Shown one piece after another: positions 54,603 to 62,165 of a DNA stretch of 64,000 bases. Below the pieces are notes generated by a model that was not told where the DNA came from, did not search any database, and saw only the letters and a program-made list of their open reading frames with translations. The stretch lies in assembly GCF_004959925.1 (NCBI RefSeq), contig NZ_SPUW01000001.1, positions 806,001 to 870,000 on the forward strand, read 5' to 3'. How positions within the stretch are numbered: the stretch's first letter is position 1; each line of letters begins with the position of its first letter. The translations under genes were made by a program, and so were the position numbers. Origin of the DNA: Pseudooceanicola onchidii. Lineage in GTDB: Bacteria; Pseudomonadota; Alphaproteobacteria; Rhodobacterales; Rhodobacteraceae.

Positions 54603-55145
54603 CTATTTCACCGGACCGATCATCATGACCATCTGGCGGCCTTCCATCTTCGGCATGTTCTCGATCTTGCCGATTTCCTTGACGTCTTCCGCAACACGTT
54701 CCAGCAGTTCGCGGCCCAGGTTCTGGTGCGCCATCTCGCGCCCCCGGAACCGCAGGGTGACCTTCACCTTGTCGCCGTTTTCCAGAAACTTGAAGACGTT
54801 GCGCATCTTGACGTCATAGTCATGCGTGTCGGTGTTGGGGCGGAATTTCACCTCCTTCACCTCGATGACCTTCTGGTTCTTGCGCGCTTCGGCTTCGCGT
54901 TTCTGCGTCTCGTACTTGAACTTGCCGAAGTCCATGATCTTGCAGACCGGCGGAGTCGCGTTCGGAGAGATTTCAACAAGGTCCAGATCGGCCTGCTCGG
55001 CCAGCTCAACCCCCCGTTCGGGCGTCACAACGCCAAGGTTTTCACCTTCAGCGCCGATAAGACGGATTTCAGGGCATTTGATGCGATCGTTTACGCGGGG
55101 GCCGGTGTCACGGGTCGGCGGCGCGTTATGAGGTCTGCGAGCTAT
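54603..55145 (-). CDS. infC: Translation initiation factor IF-3 with an ATA start codon
   Basis: The family-like sequence extends upstream of the first standard start (GTG 55028, which would remove 39 conserved residues). In frame it reads [13 protein letters not shown] then [17 protein letters not shown], the usual alphaproteobacterial IF-3 N-terminus, beginning at ATA 55143-55145. An AAAAGGA ribosome site lies seven to eight bases before this codon. The resulting 180 residues equal the E. coli length. Rare AUU/AUA-type starts in infC are known and allow IF-3 to limit its own synthesis. The C-terminal domain contains [15 protein letters not shown]. No rpmI-rplT genes follow. Confidence 0.88.
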   Translation of the reverse strand: MARRPHNAPPTRDTGPRVNDRIKCPEIRLIGAEGENLGVVTPERGVELAEQADLDLVEISPNATPPVCKIMDFGKFKYETQKREAEARKNQKVIEVKEVKFRPNTDTHDYDVKMRNVFKFLENGDKVKVTLRFRGREMAHQNLGRELLERVAEDVKEIGKIENMPKMEGRQMVMMIGPVK

Positions 55146-55297
55146 TTTTCTGGTCCTTTTGTGGCCTGAGGTTCGTGAGCGCGTAAACTAGTCCTGCAAG
55201 GGCTTCCTTTCAAGCGGCAAATCAGCGATTCCTCCGCCAGACCCCAATCCGGGACGCCAGGACGGCGCGACGGCACAACCGTGAGGATACAAGAACA

Positions 55298-56173
55298 ATG
55301 GTAAAGATTCTGGGATTGATCGCCAGCCTGATCGTGATCGTCGGCGCGGTCTACTATATCGGCGGTACCCCGGCGCCCGAACCCGAGGTCGCGGCGACCG
55401 AGACTGCCCCGATCACCGCACCGGAAGCCCTGGCTGAGACGGAAGAGGCCCCTGTCGAAGAGCCTGTCGAAACGGTCAGCGAGGCCGCCGCCGAAACCGC
55501 CACCGCTGCGGCCGTCGCCGCCGAAACCGCAGCTGACGCCGCCAACGCCGCGGCTGAAACCGCCGCCGAAGCCGCCGGAGAGGCCGCCACACAGCTGGCC
55601 GAAAGCTCTGACACGGCGTCTGACGCGGCCGCCAATGCCGCGAATGCCGCCGCCGAAAGCGCCGCCGCTGCCGCCGACGCGACCGTCGCCGCAACCGAAA
55701 CCGCCGTCGCCGATGTGACCGAGGCCGCATCGCAAGCGGCTGAAGAGGCGGCGGAAACCGGTGCCGACGCGGCCGAGGCTGCCGCCGACACTGCCGCCGC
55801 CGTGGCCGGGGCTGCCGCCGACGTCGCCTCCACGGCCGTGGACGCGGCCGACGACGCAGCGGCATCCGTCGCCGTGGCCGCCGCCGAAGCGGCTGCCGAA
55901 ACCGCCAAGGCCGCGCGCGAGGCATCGGCCGAGACGCCCGACGACATCACCGCACTGGTCGAAAAGACCGGCCTGACGATCGGGGAACTGGGCGAGGCGC
56001 TGACCGTCGACGGGTTCGACATGGGCAAGGTCGGTCAGATCATCGACGCCTCGGATCTTGGCACCATGCAGAAATCGCTTCTCAAGACCGGGATCGAGAA
56101 GGTTCAGGACAGCCCTGACAAGCTTTCCGAAATCCTGACGCAGGTGCGGCAGCTTCTGGGGATCGACGCGTAA
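55298..56173 (+). CDS. Ala-rich membrane-anchored protein
   Basis: A 291-residue protein preceded by GTGAGGAT. Residues 5-22 (LGLIASLIVIVGAVYYIG) form a membrane anchor. Residues about 30-215 are an extremely Ala/Glu/Thr-rich, helix-prone region of AAETAA-type repeats, and residues about 218-291 form a compact C-terminal domain (ALVEKTGLTIGELGEALT, GFDMGKVGQIID, LLKTGIEKVQDSPDKL). It resembles an envelope spacer with a terminal globular domain. No known function is recognised. It is divergent from infC. Confidence 0.75.
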   Translation: MVKILGLIASLIVIVGAVYYIGGTPAPEPEVAATETAPITAPEALAETEEAPVEEPVETVSEAAAETATAAAVAAETAADAANAAAETAAEAAGEAATQLAESSDTASDAAANAANAAAESAAAAADATVAATETAVADVTEAASQAAEEAAETGADAAEAAADTAAAVAGAAADVASTAVDAADDAAASVAVAAAEAAAETAKAAREASAETPDDITALVEKTGLTIGELGEALTVDGFDMGKVGQIIDASDLGTMQKSLLKTGIEKVQDSPDKLSEILTQVRQLLGIDA

Positions 56174-56206
56174 CCCGCTGATCCCGTGAAACAACCACTG
56201 CGGCGC

Positions 56207-56668
56207 TTACAAGGGTAGCGCCGTGGTGGACTTGATTTCCTCCATCGACAACAGCGCCGTGACGTTGTGGATCTTCACCTCGGAAATCAGCGCCTGGTAG
56301 AAGGCGTCATAGGCCTTCGCATTGGGCACCCGGACCTTCAGGATATAGTCGATGTCACCCGCCAGACGGTGCGCCTCCTGCACCTCGGCGCGTTCGCGCA
56401 ACGCCTTGAGGAAGGCCTTCTGCCACGCCGCATCATGTTCGGACGTACGGATCAGCACGAAGAAGCAGGCCTCGAATCCAAGGGCGTCGGCGTCCAGGAT
56501 CGCGACCTCCCGGGTGATCAGCCCACGCTCGCGCATTTTGCGGATTCGGTTCCAGACCGGGGTCTTCGAAGACCCCACGGAACGCGCGATATCCTCGATC
56601 GAGGGGCTTGTATCCTTCTGCAGCTGCAAAAGGATTTTCCTGTCCAACTCGTCCAGCCGGTCTGCCAT
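56207..56668 (-). CDS. Lrp/AsnC family transcriptional regulator
   Basis: A 153-residue regulator with an N-terminal helix-turn-helix (LDRKILLQLQKDTSPSIEDIA, then GSSKTPVWNRIRKMRERG) and a C-terminal RAM/AsnC effector domain (HRLAGDIDYILKVRVPN). It is divergent from the cysG-cysI-cysH operon with 146 bases between the starts, so it is a good candidate regulator of that sulfur operon. A ligand amino acid (for example cysteine) is only a guess. Similar arrangements occur in Rhodobacterales. Confidence 0.88.
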   Translation of the reverse strand: MADRLDELDRKILLQLQKDTSPSIEDIARSVGSSKTPVWNRIRKMRERGLITREVAILDADALGFEACFFVLIRTSEHDAAWQKAFLKALRERAEVQEAHRLAGDIDYILKVRVPNAKAYDAFYQALISEVKIHNVTALLSMEEIKSTTALPL

Positions 56669-56760
56669 TCCGATTTTTCCTTCATTCGCAGGACGCCTGT
56701 CCGGATCGCTCCATGGCGGGGAACCTCGTCCTTATTTGGGCCGCATACTGGCGACAATAC

Positions 56761-56774
56761 GGGAATATTTCCTA
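56761..56774. promoter_or_regulatory. Possible Lrp-type operator before cysG
   Basis: GGGAATATTTCCTA is an AT-centred imperfect dyad (GGAA/TTCC) 41-54 bases upstream of cysG and 93 bases from the Lrp gene start. It resembles the AT-rich palindromic core of Lrp/AsnC sites. The surrounding bases continue AT-rich to 56783. Confidence 0.35.
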
Positions 56775-56814
56775 TTCTCATAAGGTGTCAATCACGACCG
56801 AAAGGGCCAGCCCG

Positions 56815-57810
56815 ATGCAGCATTTCCCGATCTTCCTCGCGATGGCGGACGCCCGTGTCCTGCTGTCGGGCGGGGGTGCCGCCGCACTTGCAAAGCTGCG
56901 TCTGCTGATGAAGACCCCCGCCCGGATCGAGGTCTTCGCCCGCGACGCCGCGCCCGAGATCGTGACATGGGCCCGCCAGGGGCGCCTGCGCCACCACGCC
57001 CGCGATCTTCAACGCGGCGACCTGAACGGCGCGACGCTGCTGTATGCTGCGGATGAGGACGACGCGCTGGACACCCGGACCATCGCCTTCGGTCGTGGGG
57101 CAGGGGTTCTGACCAACGTGGTCGACAACCTGCAGGCCTCTGACTTCATCACGCCCGCCATGGTCGACCGCGCCCCCGTGACCGTCGCCATCGGCACCGA
57201 GGGCACGGCGCCCGTTCTGGCCCGCAAGATCAAGGCCGCGCTGGAAGAACAGCTGCCTGTCGCCACCGGCGCGCTGGCCGCCGCCGCCGCCGCCTTCCGG
57301 GACCGGGCCGAGGTTCTGCCCCACGGTGAGGCGCGCCGCCGCTTCTGGGCCGACTGGTTCGATGCCACCGGCCCCGAGGCGCAAGCTGCGGGCCACGATC
57401 TGGACGTCGCCCTGTCGGCGCTGCTGACAACCCATCAGGCCGGGCAGGCGCGTGCCCCGCGTGTCACCCTGGCCTGGACCGGATCCGACGATCCCGACCT
57501 GTTGGTCATGAAAACACGCCGGGCGCTCGACGAAGCCGACGTGGTCGTGCATGACGCGGCCATCGCGCCGGAAATCCTTGAACTCGCCCGTCGCGAGGCC
57601 GATTTCCTGACGCTGCACGACACCGCCACCGTTCCGCCGCTGCCGCAGCTTCTGGCGCAGCAGGCGAAGGGCGGGCGGCACGTCCTATACCTCGCCTGCA
57701 GTCCGGTTTCGGACAGCCTGGCGGCCGCCACCCGCGCCGCAGGCACGCAGGTCACCATGATCCCCGGCCTTCCCGCCGCCCCCGCATTTCAAAGACAGGA
57801 ACAGGCCTGA
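56815..57810 (+). CDS. cysG: Siroheme synthase-like protein with truncated methyltransferase domain
   Basis: The start chosen is ATG 56815, giving 331 residues. Residues 1-115 form the precorrin-2 dehydrogenase/ferrochelatase Rossmann domain (LLSGGGAAALAKLRLL, NVVDN with likely catalytic Asp104), followed by a dimerisation segment to about 213. Full CysG is about 457 residues and adds a complete SAM methyltransferase. Here only about 115 residues remain (from PRVTLAWTGSDDPDLL to PGLPAAPAF), corresponding to the first half and lacking a normal GPGDPDL motif. It should make siroheme from precorrin-2 but probably cannot methylate uroporphyrinogen III. Confidence 0.85.
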   Translation: MQHFPIFLAMADARVLLSGGGAAALAKLRLLMKTPARIEVFARDAAPEIVTWARQGRLRHHARDLQRGDLNGATLLYAADEDDALDTRTIAFGRGAGVLTNVVDNLQASDFITPAMVDRAPVTVAIGTEGTAPVLARKIKAALEEQLPVATGALAAAAAAFRDRAEVLPHGEARRRFWADWFDATGPEAQAAGHDLDVALSALLTTHQAGQARAPRVTLAWTGSDDPDLLVMKTRRALDEADVVVHDAAIAPEILELARREADFLTLHDTATVPPLPQLLAQQAKGGRHVLYLACSPVSDSLAAATRAAGTQVTMIPGLPAAPAFQRQEQA

Positions 57811-58121
57811 TGCCCCGCGCTTTCACACCCAAAGTCGTCACCGCGAACGCCCTTCTTGAAGGCGACGTGGTCTACCTGACCGAAGACAACCGCTGGACCC
57901 GCGACCTGGCCGAGGCCGAGCTGCTGACCGATGAGGCCGTGGCCGAGGAACGCCTGCTGGACGCCTCGCGCCGCCAGTCGGAAATCGTCGGCGCCTATCT
58001 GGCCGACATGTCCGCAGGCACCAATGGCCCGGCGCCCACGCACTTCCGCGAGGATTTCCGCCGCACCGGCCCCTCGAATTATCACCACGGCAAGCAGGCG
58101 GACGCGCTGTCCGAAGGCTGA
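57810..58121 (+). CDS. DUF2849 protein
   Basis: A 103-residue protein overlapping the cysG stop by one base (TGATG). The sequence TANALLEGDVVYLTEDNRWTRDLAEAE, read as strand-loop-strand, and the C-terminal HFREDFRRTGPSNYHHGK match DUF2849. The family is almost always placed between cysG and cysI in alphaproteobacteria, suggesting a sulfite-reduction accessory role. The biochemical function is not known. Confidence 0.85.
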   Translation: MPRAFTPKVVTANALLEGDVVYLTEDNRWTRDLAEAELLTDEAVAEERLLDASRRQSEIVGAYLADMSAGTNGPAPTHFREDFRRTGPSNYHHGKQADALSEG

Positions 58122-58202
58122 TCCCGGACCCCGCCGCACCCAGACCAAACGACCCACCAGACCCCAGACGACCCCGCGCCGGGGCACGGAAGGACCCGCA
58201 CC

Positions 58203-59876
58203 ATGTATCGCTATAACGACTTCGACACCGCCTTCCTGGCCGAGCGTAACGCCCAGTTCCGCGCCCAGGTCGAACGCCGCATCGACGGCTCGCTGACCGA
58301 AGACGAATTCCGCCCGCTGCGCCTGATGAACGGCCTTTACCTGCAGCTGCACGCCTACATGCTGCGCGTCGCCATCCCCTATGGCACCCTGCGCTCGGCC
58401 CAGATGCGGCAGCTGGCGATGATCGCCGACAAGTGGGACAAAGGTTACGGCCATTTCACCACCAGGCAAAATATCCAGTACAACTGGCCGAAATTGCCTG
58501 ATGTTCCGGATATCCTCGACGCCCTGGGCGAGGTGCAGCTGCACGCCATCCAGACCTCGGGCAACACGATCCGCAACGTGACCGCCGATCATTTCGCAGG
58601 TGCCGCGGCAGACGAGATCGCCGACCCGCGCCCCGTGGCCGAACTTCTGCGCCAGTGGTCCACGGACCACCCCGAATTCCAGTTCCTGCCGCGCAAGTTC
58701 AAGTTCGCCGTGACCGGGTCGCCGAACGACCGCGCCGTCACCCGCGCCCACGACATCGGCGTCCGGATGATCCGCAACGACAAGGGCGATCCGGGCTACG
58801 AAGTGCTGGTCGGCGGGGGTCTGGGCCGGACCCCGATGATCGGCAAGGTGATCCGCGATTTCCTGCCGCCCGAGGACCTGCTGCCCTACATGGAGGCGAT
58901 CGTCAGCACCTACAACACGCTCGGCCGCCGCGACAACAAGTACAAGGCGCGCATCAAGATCACCGTGCACGAAAACGGGCTCGACACCTTCCGCGACAAG
59001 GTCGAGGCGCGCTTCGCCGAGGTCAAGCCGCACTTTTCCGGCGTCGACCAGGAGATCCTGCGCGAGATCGAGGCGCATTTCGCCCCGCCCGCCTTCCGCA
59101 ACGCCCCGACCGAAGCCTATGAGGCCGAACGCGACGCCAACCCCGCCTTCCGGGCCTGGGCCGACACGAACCTGTCGGACCATCGCGCCGAAGGCTATGC
59201 CATCGTGACGGTTTCGCTGAAGAAACATGGGGATACCCCGGGCGATGCGACCTCGGACCAGATGCGCGTTCTGGCCGATATCGCCGAACGTTACGCCCAT
59301 GACGAACTGCGCATCAGCCACGAACAGAACGTGATCCTGCCGCATGTCCACGTCTCGGACCTGCCCGCGATCTACGCCGCCCTGCGCGGGGCTGATCTGG
59401 CGACCGCCAACGTCGGCCTGATCTCGGACATCATCGCCTGCCCGGGCATGGACTATTGCGCCCTGGCGACCGCCCGGTCGATCCCGGTTGCGCAAGAGAT
59501 CGCGACGCGCTTCGAAGAGCTGAAGCTGGAACACGATGTCGGTCCGCTCAAGCTGAAGATCTCGGGCTGCATCAACGCCTGCGGGCATCACCACGTCGGC
59601 CACATCGGCATCCTCGGGCTTGATCGGGCAGGGGTCGAGAACTACCAGATCACCCTTGGCGGCGACGGCACCGAAGAGGCCGCGATCGGCCAGCGGACCG
59701 GCCCGGGCTTTGCCTATGACGAGATCACGGATGCCATCGAACGCATCGTGCGCGCCTATCTCGAACATCGCGAGGGGCCGGACGAGACGTTCCTGATGGC
59801 TTACCGCCGCCTTGGGCTCGACCCGTTCAAGGCCGCGCTTTACGACGATGCGAAAGGCAAAGCCCATGCCGCCTGA
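58203..59876 (+). CDS. cysI: Nitrite/sulfite reductase hemoprotein (siroheme, 4Fe-4S)
   Basis: A 557-residue reductase with two ferredoxin-like/siroheme repeat halves. Iron-sulfur/siroheme ligands are Cys413 and Cys419 (CPGMDYC) and Cys456 and Cys460 (CINAC). HFTTRQNIQYNWP and NVTADHF are other conserved parts. In this operon it most likely reduces sulfite to sulfide with ferredoxin. Its stop lies 11 bases inside the cysH reading frame. Confidence 0.93.
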   Translation: MYRYNDFDTAFLAERNAQFRAQVERRIDGSLTEDEFRPLRLMNGLYLQLHAYMLRVAIPYGTLRSAQMRQLAMIADKWDKGYGHFTTRQNIQYNWPKLPDVPDILDALGEVQLHAIQTSGNTIRNVTADHFAGAAADEIADPRPVAELLRQWSTDHPEFQFLPRKFKFAVTGSPNDRAVTRAHDIGVRMIRNDKGDPGYEVLVGGGLGRTPMIGKVIRDFLPPEDLLPYMEAIVSTYNTLGRRDNKYKARIKITVHENGLDTFRDKVEARFAEVKPHFSGVDQEILREIEAHFAPPAFRNAPTEAYEAERDANPAFRAWADTNLSDHRAEGYAIVTVSLKKHGDTPGDATSDQMRVLADIAERYAHDELRISHEQNVILPHVHVSDLPAIYAALRGADLATANVGLISDIIACPGMDYCALATARSIPVAQEIATRFEELKLEHDVGPLKLKISGCINACGHHHVGHIGILGLDRAGVENYQITLGGDGTEEAAIGQRTGPGFAYDEITDAIERIVRAYLEHREGPDETFLMAYRRLGLDPFKAALYDDAKGKAHAA

Positions 59877-60627
59877 AGCCGCAATGGATTTCAGCGCGCC
59901 CGTGCTGCCGGAACAGGCGGAACGGGTCGCGGCGCTGAACGACCGATATCGACATCACGGTGCCACGGCGGTGCTGGAGGGCGCCCTGCGCGACCCCGAA
60001 GCCGGGCGTATCGCGCTGGTGTCGTCGTTCGGGGCCGAATCCGTGGTGCTGCTGCACCTGGTCGCGATGGTCGATCCGTCCACGCCGGTGCTGTTCATCG
60101 ACACCCAGATGCTGTTCCAGGAAACGCTGGATTATCAGCATGAACTGGCGGAACGCCTGCACCTGAGAGATCTGCGGGTCGTGCGGGCCAACCCCTTGGA
60201 GTTGGCCAAGGAAGATCCGGATGACACGCTGCACCAGTTCAACACGGACGCCTGCTGCGACCTGCGCAAGACCCGGCCGCTGCAAAAGGCGCTGGACCAG
60301 TTCGACGGCTGGATCACGGGGCGCAAACGCTTTCAAAGCTCCACCCGGTCGGCGCTGGAATTCTTCGAAGCTGACGGACCGCACCGGATCAAGGTGAACC
60401 CGCTGGCCCACTGGATGCCCGACGACGTGCGCGCCTACATGGAGGAAAACCGCCTGCCCAAGCATCCGCTGGTGGCGCGCGGCTATCCCTCGATCGGCTG
60501 TGCGCCCTGCACCTCTCCGGTGGCCCCGGGCGAAGATCCGCGGGCCGGCCGCTGGCGCGGCGAAGACAAGAACGAATGCGGCATTCACTTCGTGAATGGC
60601 AAAATGGTGAGAGGAGGCGGCGCATGA
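59866..60627 (+). CDS. cysH: Assimilatory APS reductase (CysH)
   Basis: The start is ATG 59866 with GAAAGG upstream (ATG 59884 is an alternative), giving 253 residues. The N-terminal phosphate-binding VSSFGAESVVLLHLV is present. The 4Fe-4S cysteine pairs Cys130-Cys131 and Cys212-Cys215, and the catalytic Cys238 in NECGIHF, are all intact. The cluster cysteines indicate the adenylyl-sulfate-using type rather than the PAPS enzyme. It overlaps cysI by 11 bases and DUF934 by four. Confidence 0.94.
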   Translation: MPPEAAMDFSAPVLPEQAERVAALNDRYRHHGATAVLEGALRDPEAGRIALVSSFGAESVVLLHLVAMVDPSTPVLFIDTQMLFQETLDYQHELAERLHLRDLRVVRANPLELAKEDPDDTLHQFNTDACCDLRKTRPLQKALDQFDGWITGRKRFQSSTRSALEFFEADGPHRIKVNPLAHWMPDDVRAYMEENRLPKHPLVARGYPSIGCAPCTSPVAPGEDPRAGRWRGEDKNECGIHFVNGKMVRGGGA

Positions 60628-61004
60628 CCGTCATAGTGACTGACAAAGGGTTTACGCGCGTGGCGCAAGACCAGAGCGACACCGCGCAGGTGCTTGATCT
60701 TGCGTCCGATGTGGATCCGGAAACCGTGGATTTCGCGGGCGCCGCACTGATCCGGGTAGAGTTTCCAAGCTTTGCCGACGGGCGCGGGTTCACCATTGCC
60801 AACGTACTGCGCCGCCGGGGGTTTTCGGGGCATCTGCGCGCCTCGGGCCATGTGATCGCGGATCAGTATGCCATGGCCCGCCGCTCCGGCTTTGATGACG
60901 TCGAAATCTCGGACGATCTGGCTGCGCGCCAGCCCGAGGACCAATGGCTGGCCCGTGCCAACTGGCAGGCCCATGACTATCAGTCGCGGCTCCGCGCGGG
61001 CTGA
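60624..61004 (+). CDS. DUF934 protein
   Basis: A 142-residue protein overlapping cysH by four bases (ATGA). IRVEFPSFADGRGFTIANVLRR (seen in two blocks), LRASGHVIADQYAMARRSGFD and a C-terminal YQSRL match DUF934, an oxidoreductase-associated family that accompanies cysHI in proteobacteria. A role in sulfite/sulfate reduction is supported by constant gene linkage, not by known biochemistry. Confidence 0.87.
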   Translation: MTVIVTDKGFTRVAQDQSDTAQVLDLASDVDPETVDFAGAALIRVEFPSFADGRGFTIANVLRRRGFSGHLRASGHVIADQYAMARRSGFDDVEISDDLAARQPEDQWLARANWQAHDYQSRLRAG

Positions 61005-61053
61005 GGCTCTTTCACTTCTTCGACCGAAACGCTAGAGGGGGCTGCGACAGCCC

Positions 61054-61890
61054 ATGGATGACATGACCGAGGCACTTTTGACCGATACCGCAAAACCCAA
61101 GGTTCCGACCCTGCCTGACGCGCAGAAAGTGACCTTCGTAAAGCACTGGACCGACAAACTTTTCTCGTTCCGCTGCACACGTCCGGCGTCGCTTCGGTTC
61201 CGGTCGGGCGAATTCGTCATGATCGGCCTGATGGGCGACAACGGCCGACCGCTGTTGCGCGCCTATTCCATTGCCTCGCCGTCGTGGGACGAAGAGCTTG
61301 AGTTCTATTCGATCAAGGTCCAGGACGGGCCTCTGACCTCGCGCCTGCAACACCTTGAAGTTGGCGATGAAATCATCCTCCGGCCCAAGCCCGTGGGCAC
61401 GCTGGTCCATGACGCCCTGCTTCCCGGCAAGCGCATCTGGTTCTTCGCCACCGGCACAGGTTTCGCGCCCTTCGCCTCGCTTCTGCGCGACCCGCAGACG
61501 TACGAGGACTATGAAGAAGTCATCATCACCCACACATGCCGCGAAGTCGGAGAGCTGACCTACGGCGCGGAACTGATCGACAGCATCCGCAACGACGAAA
61601 TGCTCAAGGAGCTGATCGGAGAGGAAAATCTCTCCAAGCTGCGGTATTACCCGACGACCACCCGCGAAGAGAGCCCCAAGATGGGTCGCATCACCGACCT
61701 GATGCGGTCGGGCGAGGTTTTTGCCGATCTGGGCATCGACCCGATCGCGCCGGAAACGGACCGGGCGATGGTCTGCGGCAACCTGGCCTTCAACCTTGAG
61801 ATCAAGGAACTTCTGGAAGGTTTCGGTCTGAACGAAGGCGCGAATTCCGATCCCAAGGAATACGTGGTCGAAAAAGCCTTCGTCGACTGA
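61054..61890 (+). CDS. fpr: Ferredoxin--NADP reductase
   Basis: A 278-residue flavoprotein. The FAD motif RAYSIAS (69-75), the NADPH-binding GTGFAPFASLLRDP (about 134-147) and the terminal EYVVEKAFVD with an aromatic-acid tail match plant-type bacterial FNR. It can supply electrons to ferredoxin for CysI. It follows DUF934 by 49 bases and is closed by the terminator at 61915-61936. Confidence 0.94.
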   Translation: MDDMTEALLTDTAKPKVPTLPDAQKVTFVKHWTDKLFSFRCTRPASLRFRSGEFVMIGLMGDNGRPLLRAYSIASPSWDEELEFYSIKVQDGPLTSRLQHLEVGDEIILRPKPVGTLVHDALLPGKRIWFFATGTGFAPFASLLRDPQTYEDYEEVIITHTCREVGELTYGAELIDSIRNDEMLKELIGEENLSKLRYYPTTTREESPKMGRITDLMRSGEVFADLGIDPIAPETDRAMVCGNLAFNLEIKELLEGFGLNEGANSDPKEYVVEKAFVD

Positions 61891-61914
61891 CGGTTACAGA
61901 ATCGCGCATTGCTT

Positions 61915-61936
61915 AGGGCCCTTCGGGGCCCTTTTT
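61915..61936 (+). terminator. Intrinsic terminator of fpr
   Basis: A perfect stem AGGGCCC-TTCG-GGGCCCT followed by TTTT is a strong rho-independent terminator, 25 bases after the fpr stop. It ends the sulfur/fpr transcription unit. Confidence 0.92.
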
Positions 61937-62115
61937 CACGCCCGCTGTCAGGGCAACTGACGTGATGCCTCGCGAGTGGTAAGCCATTGGCAACTATAGT
62001 TTAGACAACGTTGATGCACGTCAGGGAACACATGAACGGCGTCAGGACTTTGGTCATCTTGGTTGCCAAATCCCTGATGCTGGTCAGGCGGGACATGAAG
62101 TGCGACCCGTCAATG
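61937..62115. other. Intergenic gap between two terminators
   Basis: About 180 bases between the fpr terminator and the DegT terminator (minus). They include GTCAG-GGCAA-CTGAC (61947-61961) and two perfect palindromes, AACTATAGTT (61992-62001) and CAACGTTG (62006-62013). No convincing protein gene is present. A small RNA is conceivable but unproven. Confidence 0.5.
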
Positions 62116-62141
62116 AAAAAGGGCGACCCGCAGGCCGCCCT
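62116..62141 (-). terminator. Intrinsic terminator of the DegT-family gene
   Basis: On the minus strand AGGGCG pairs with CGCCCT around a ten-base loop and is followed by TTTTTC. It lies about 25 bases downstream of the DegT stop. Confidence 0.8.
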
Positions 62142-62165
62142 CAAAGTTCGACAAGTGGATAGATG

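Noticed and set aside
54603-55028. GTG start for infC (141 residues)
   Set aside because: It would delete conserved N-terminal IF-3 sequence, whereas in-frame family sequence continues to ATA 55145 with a ribosome site.
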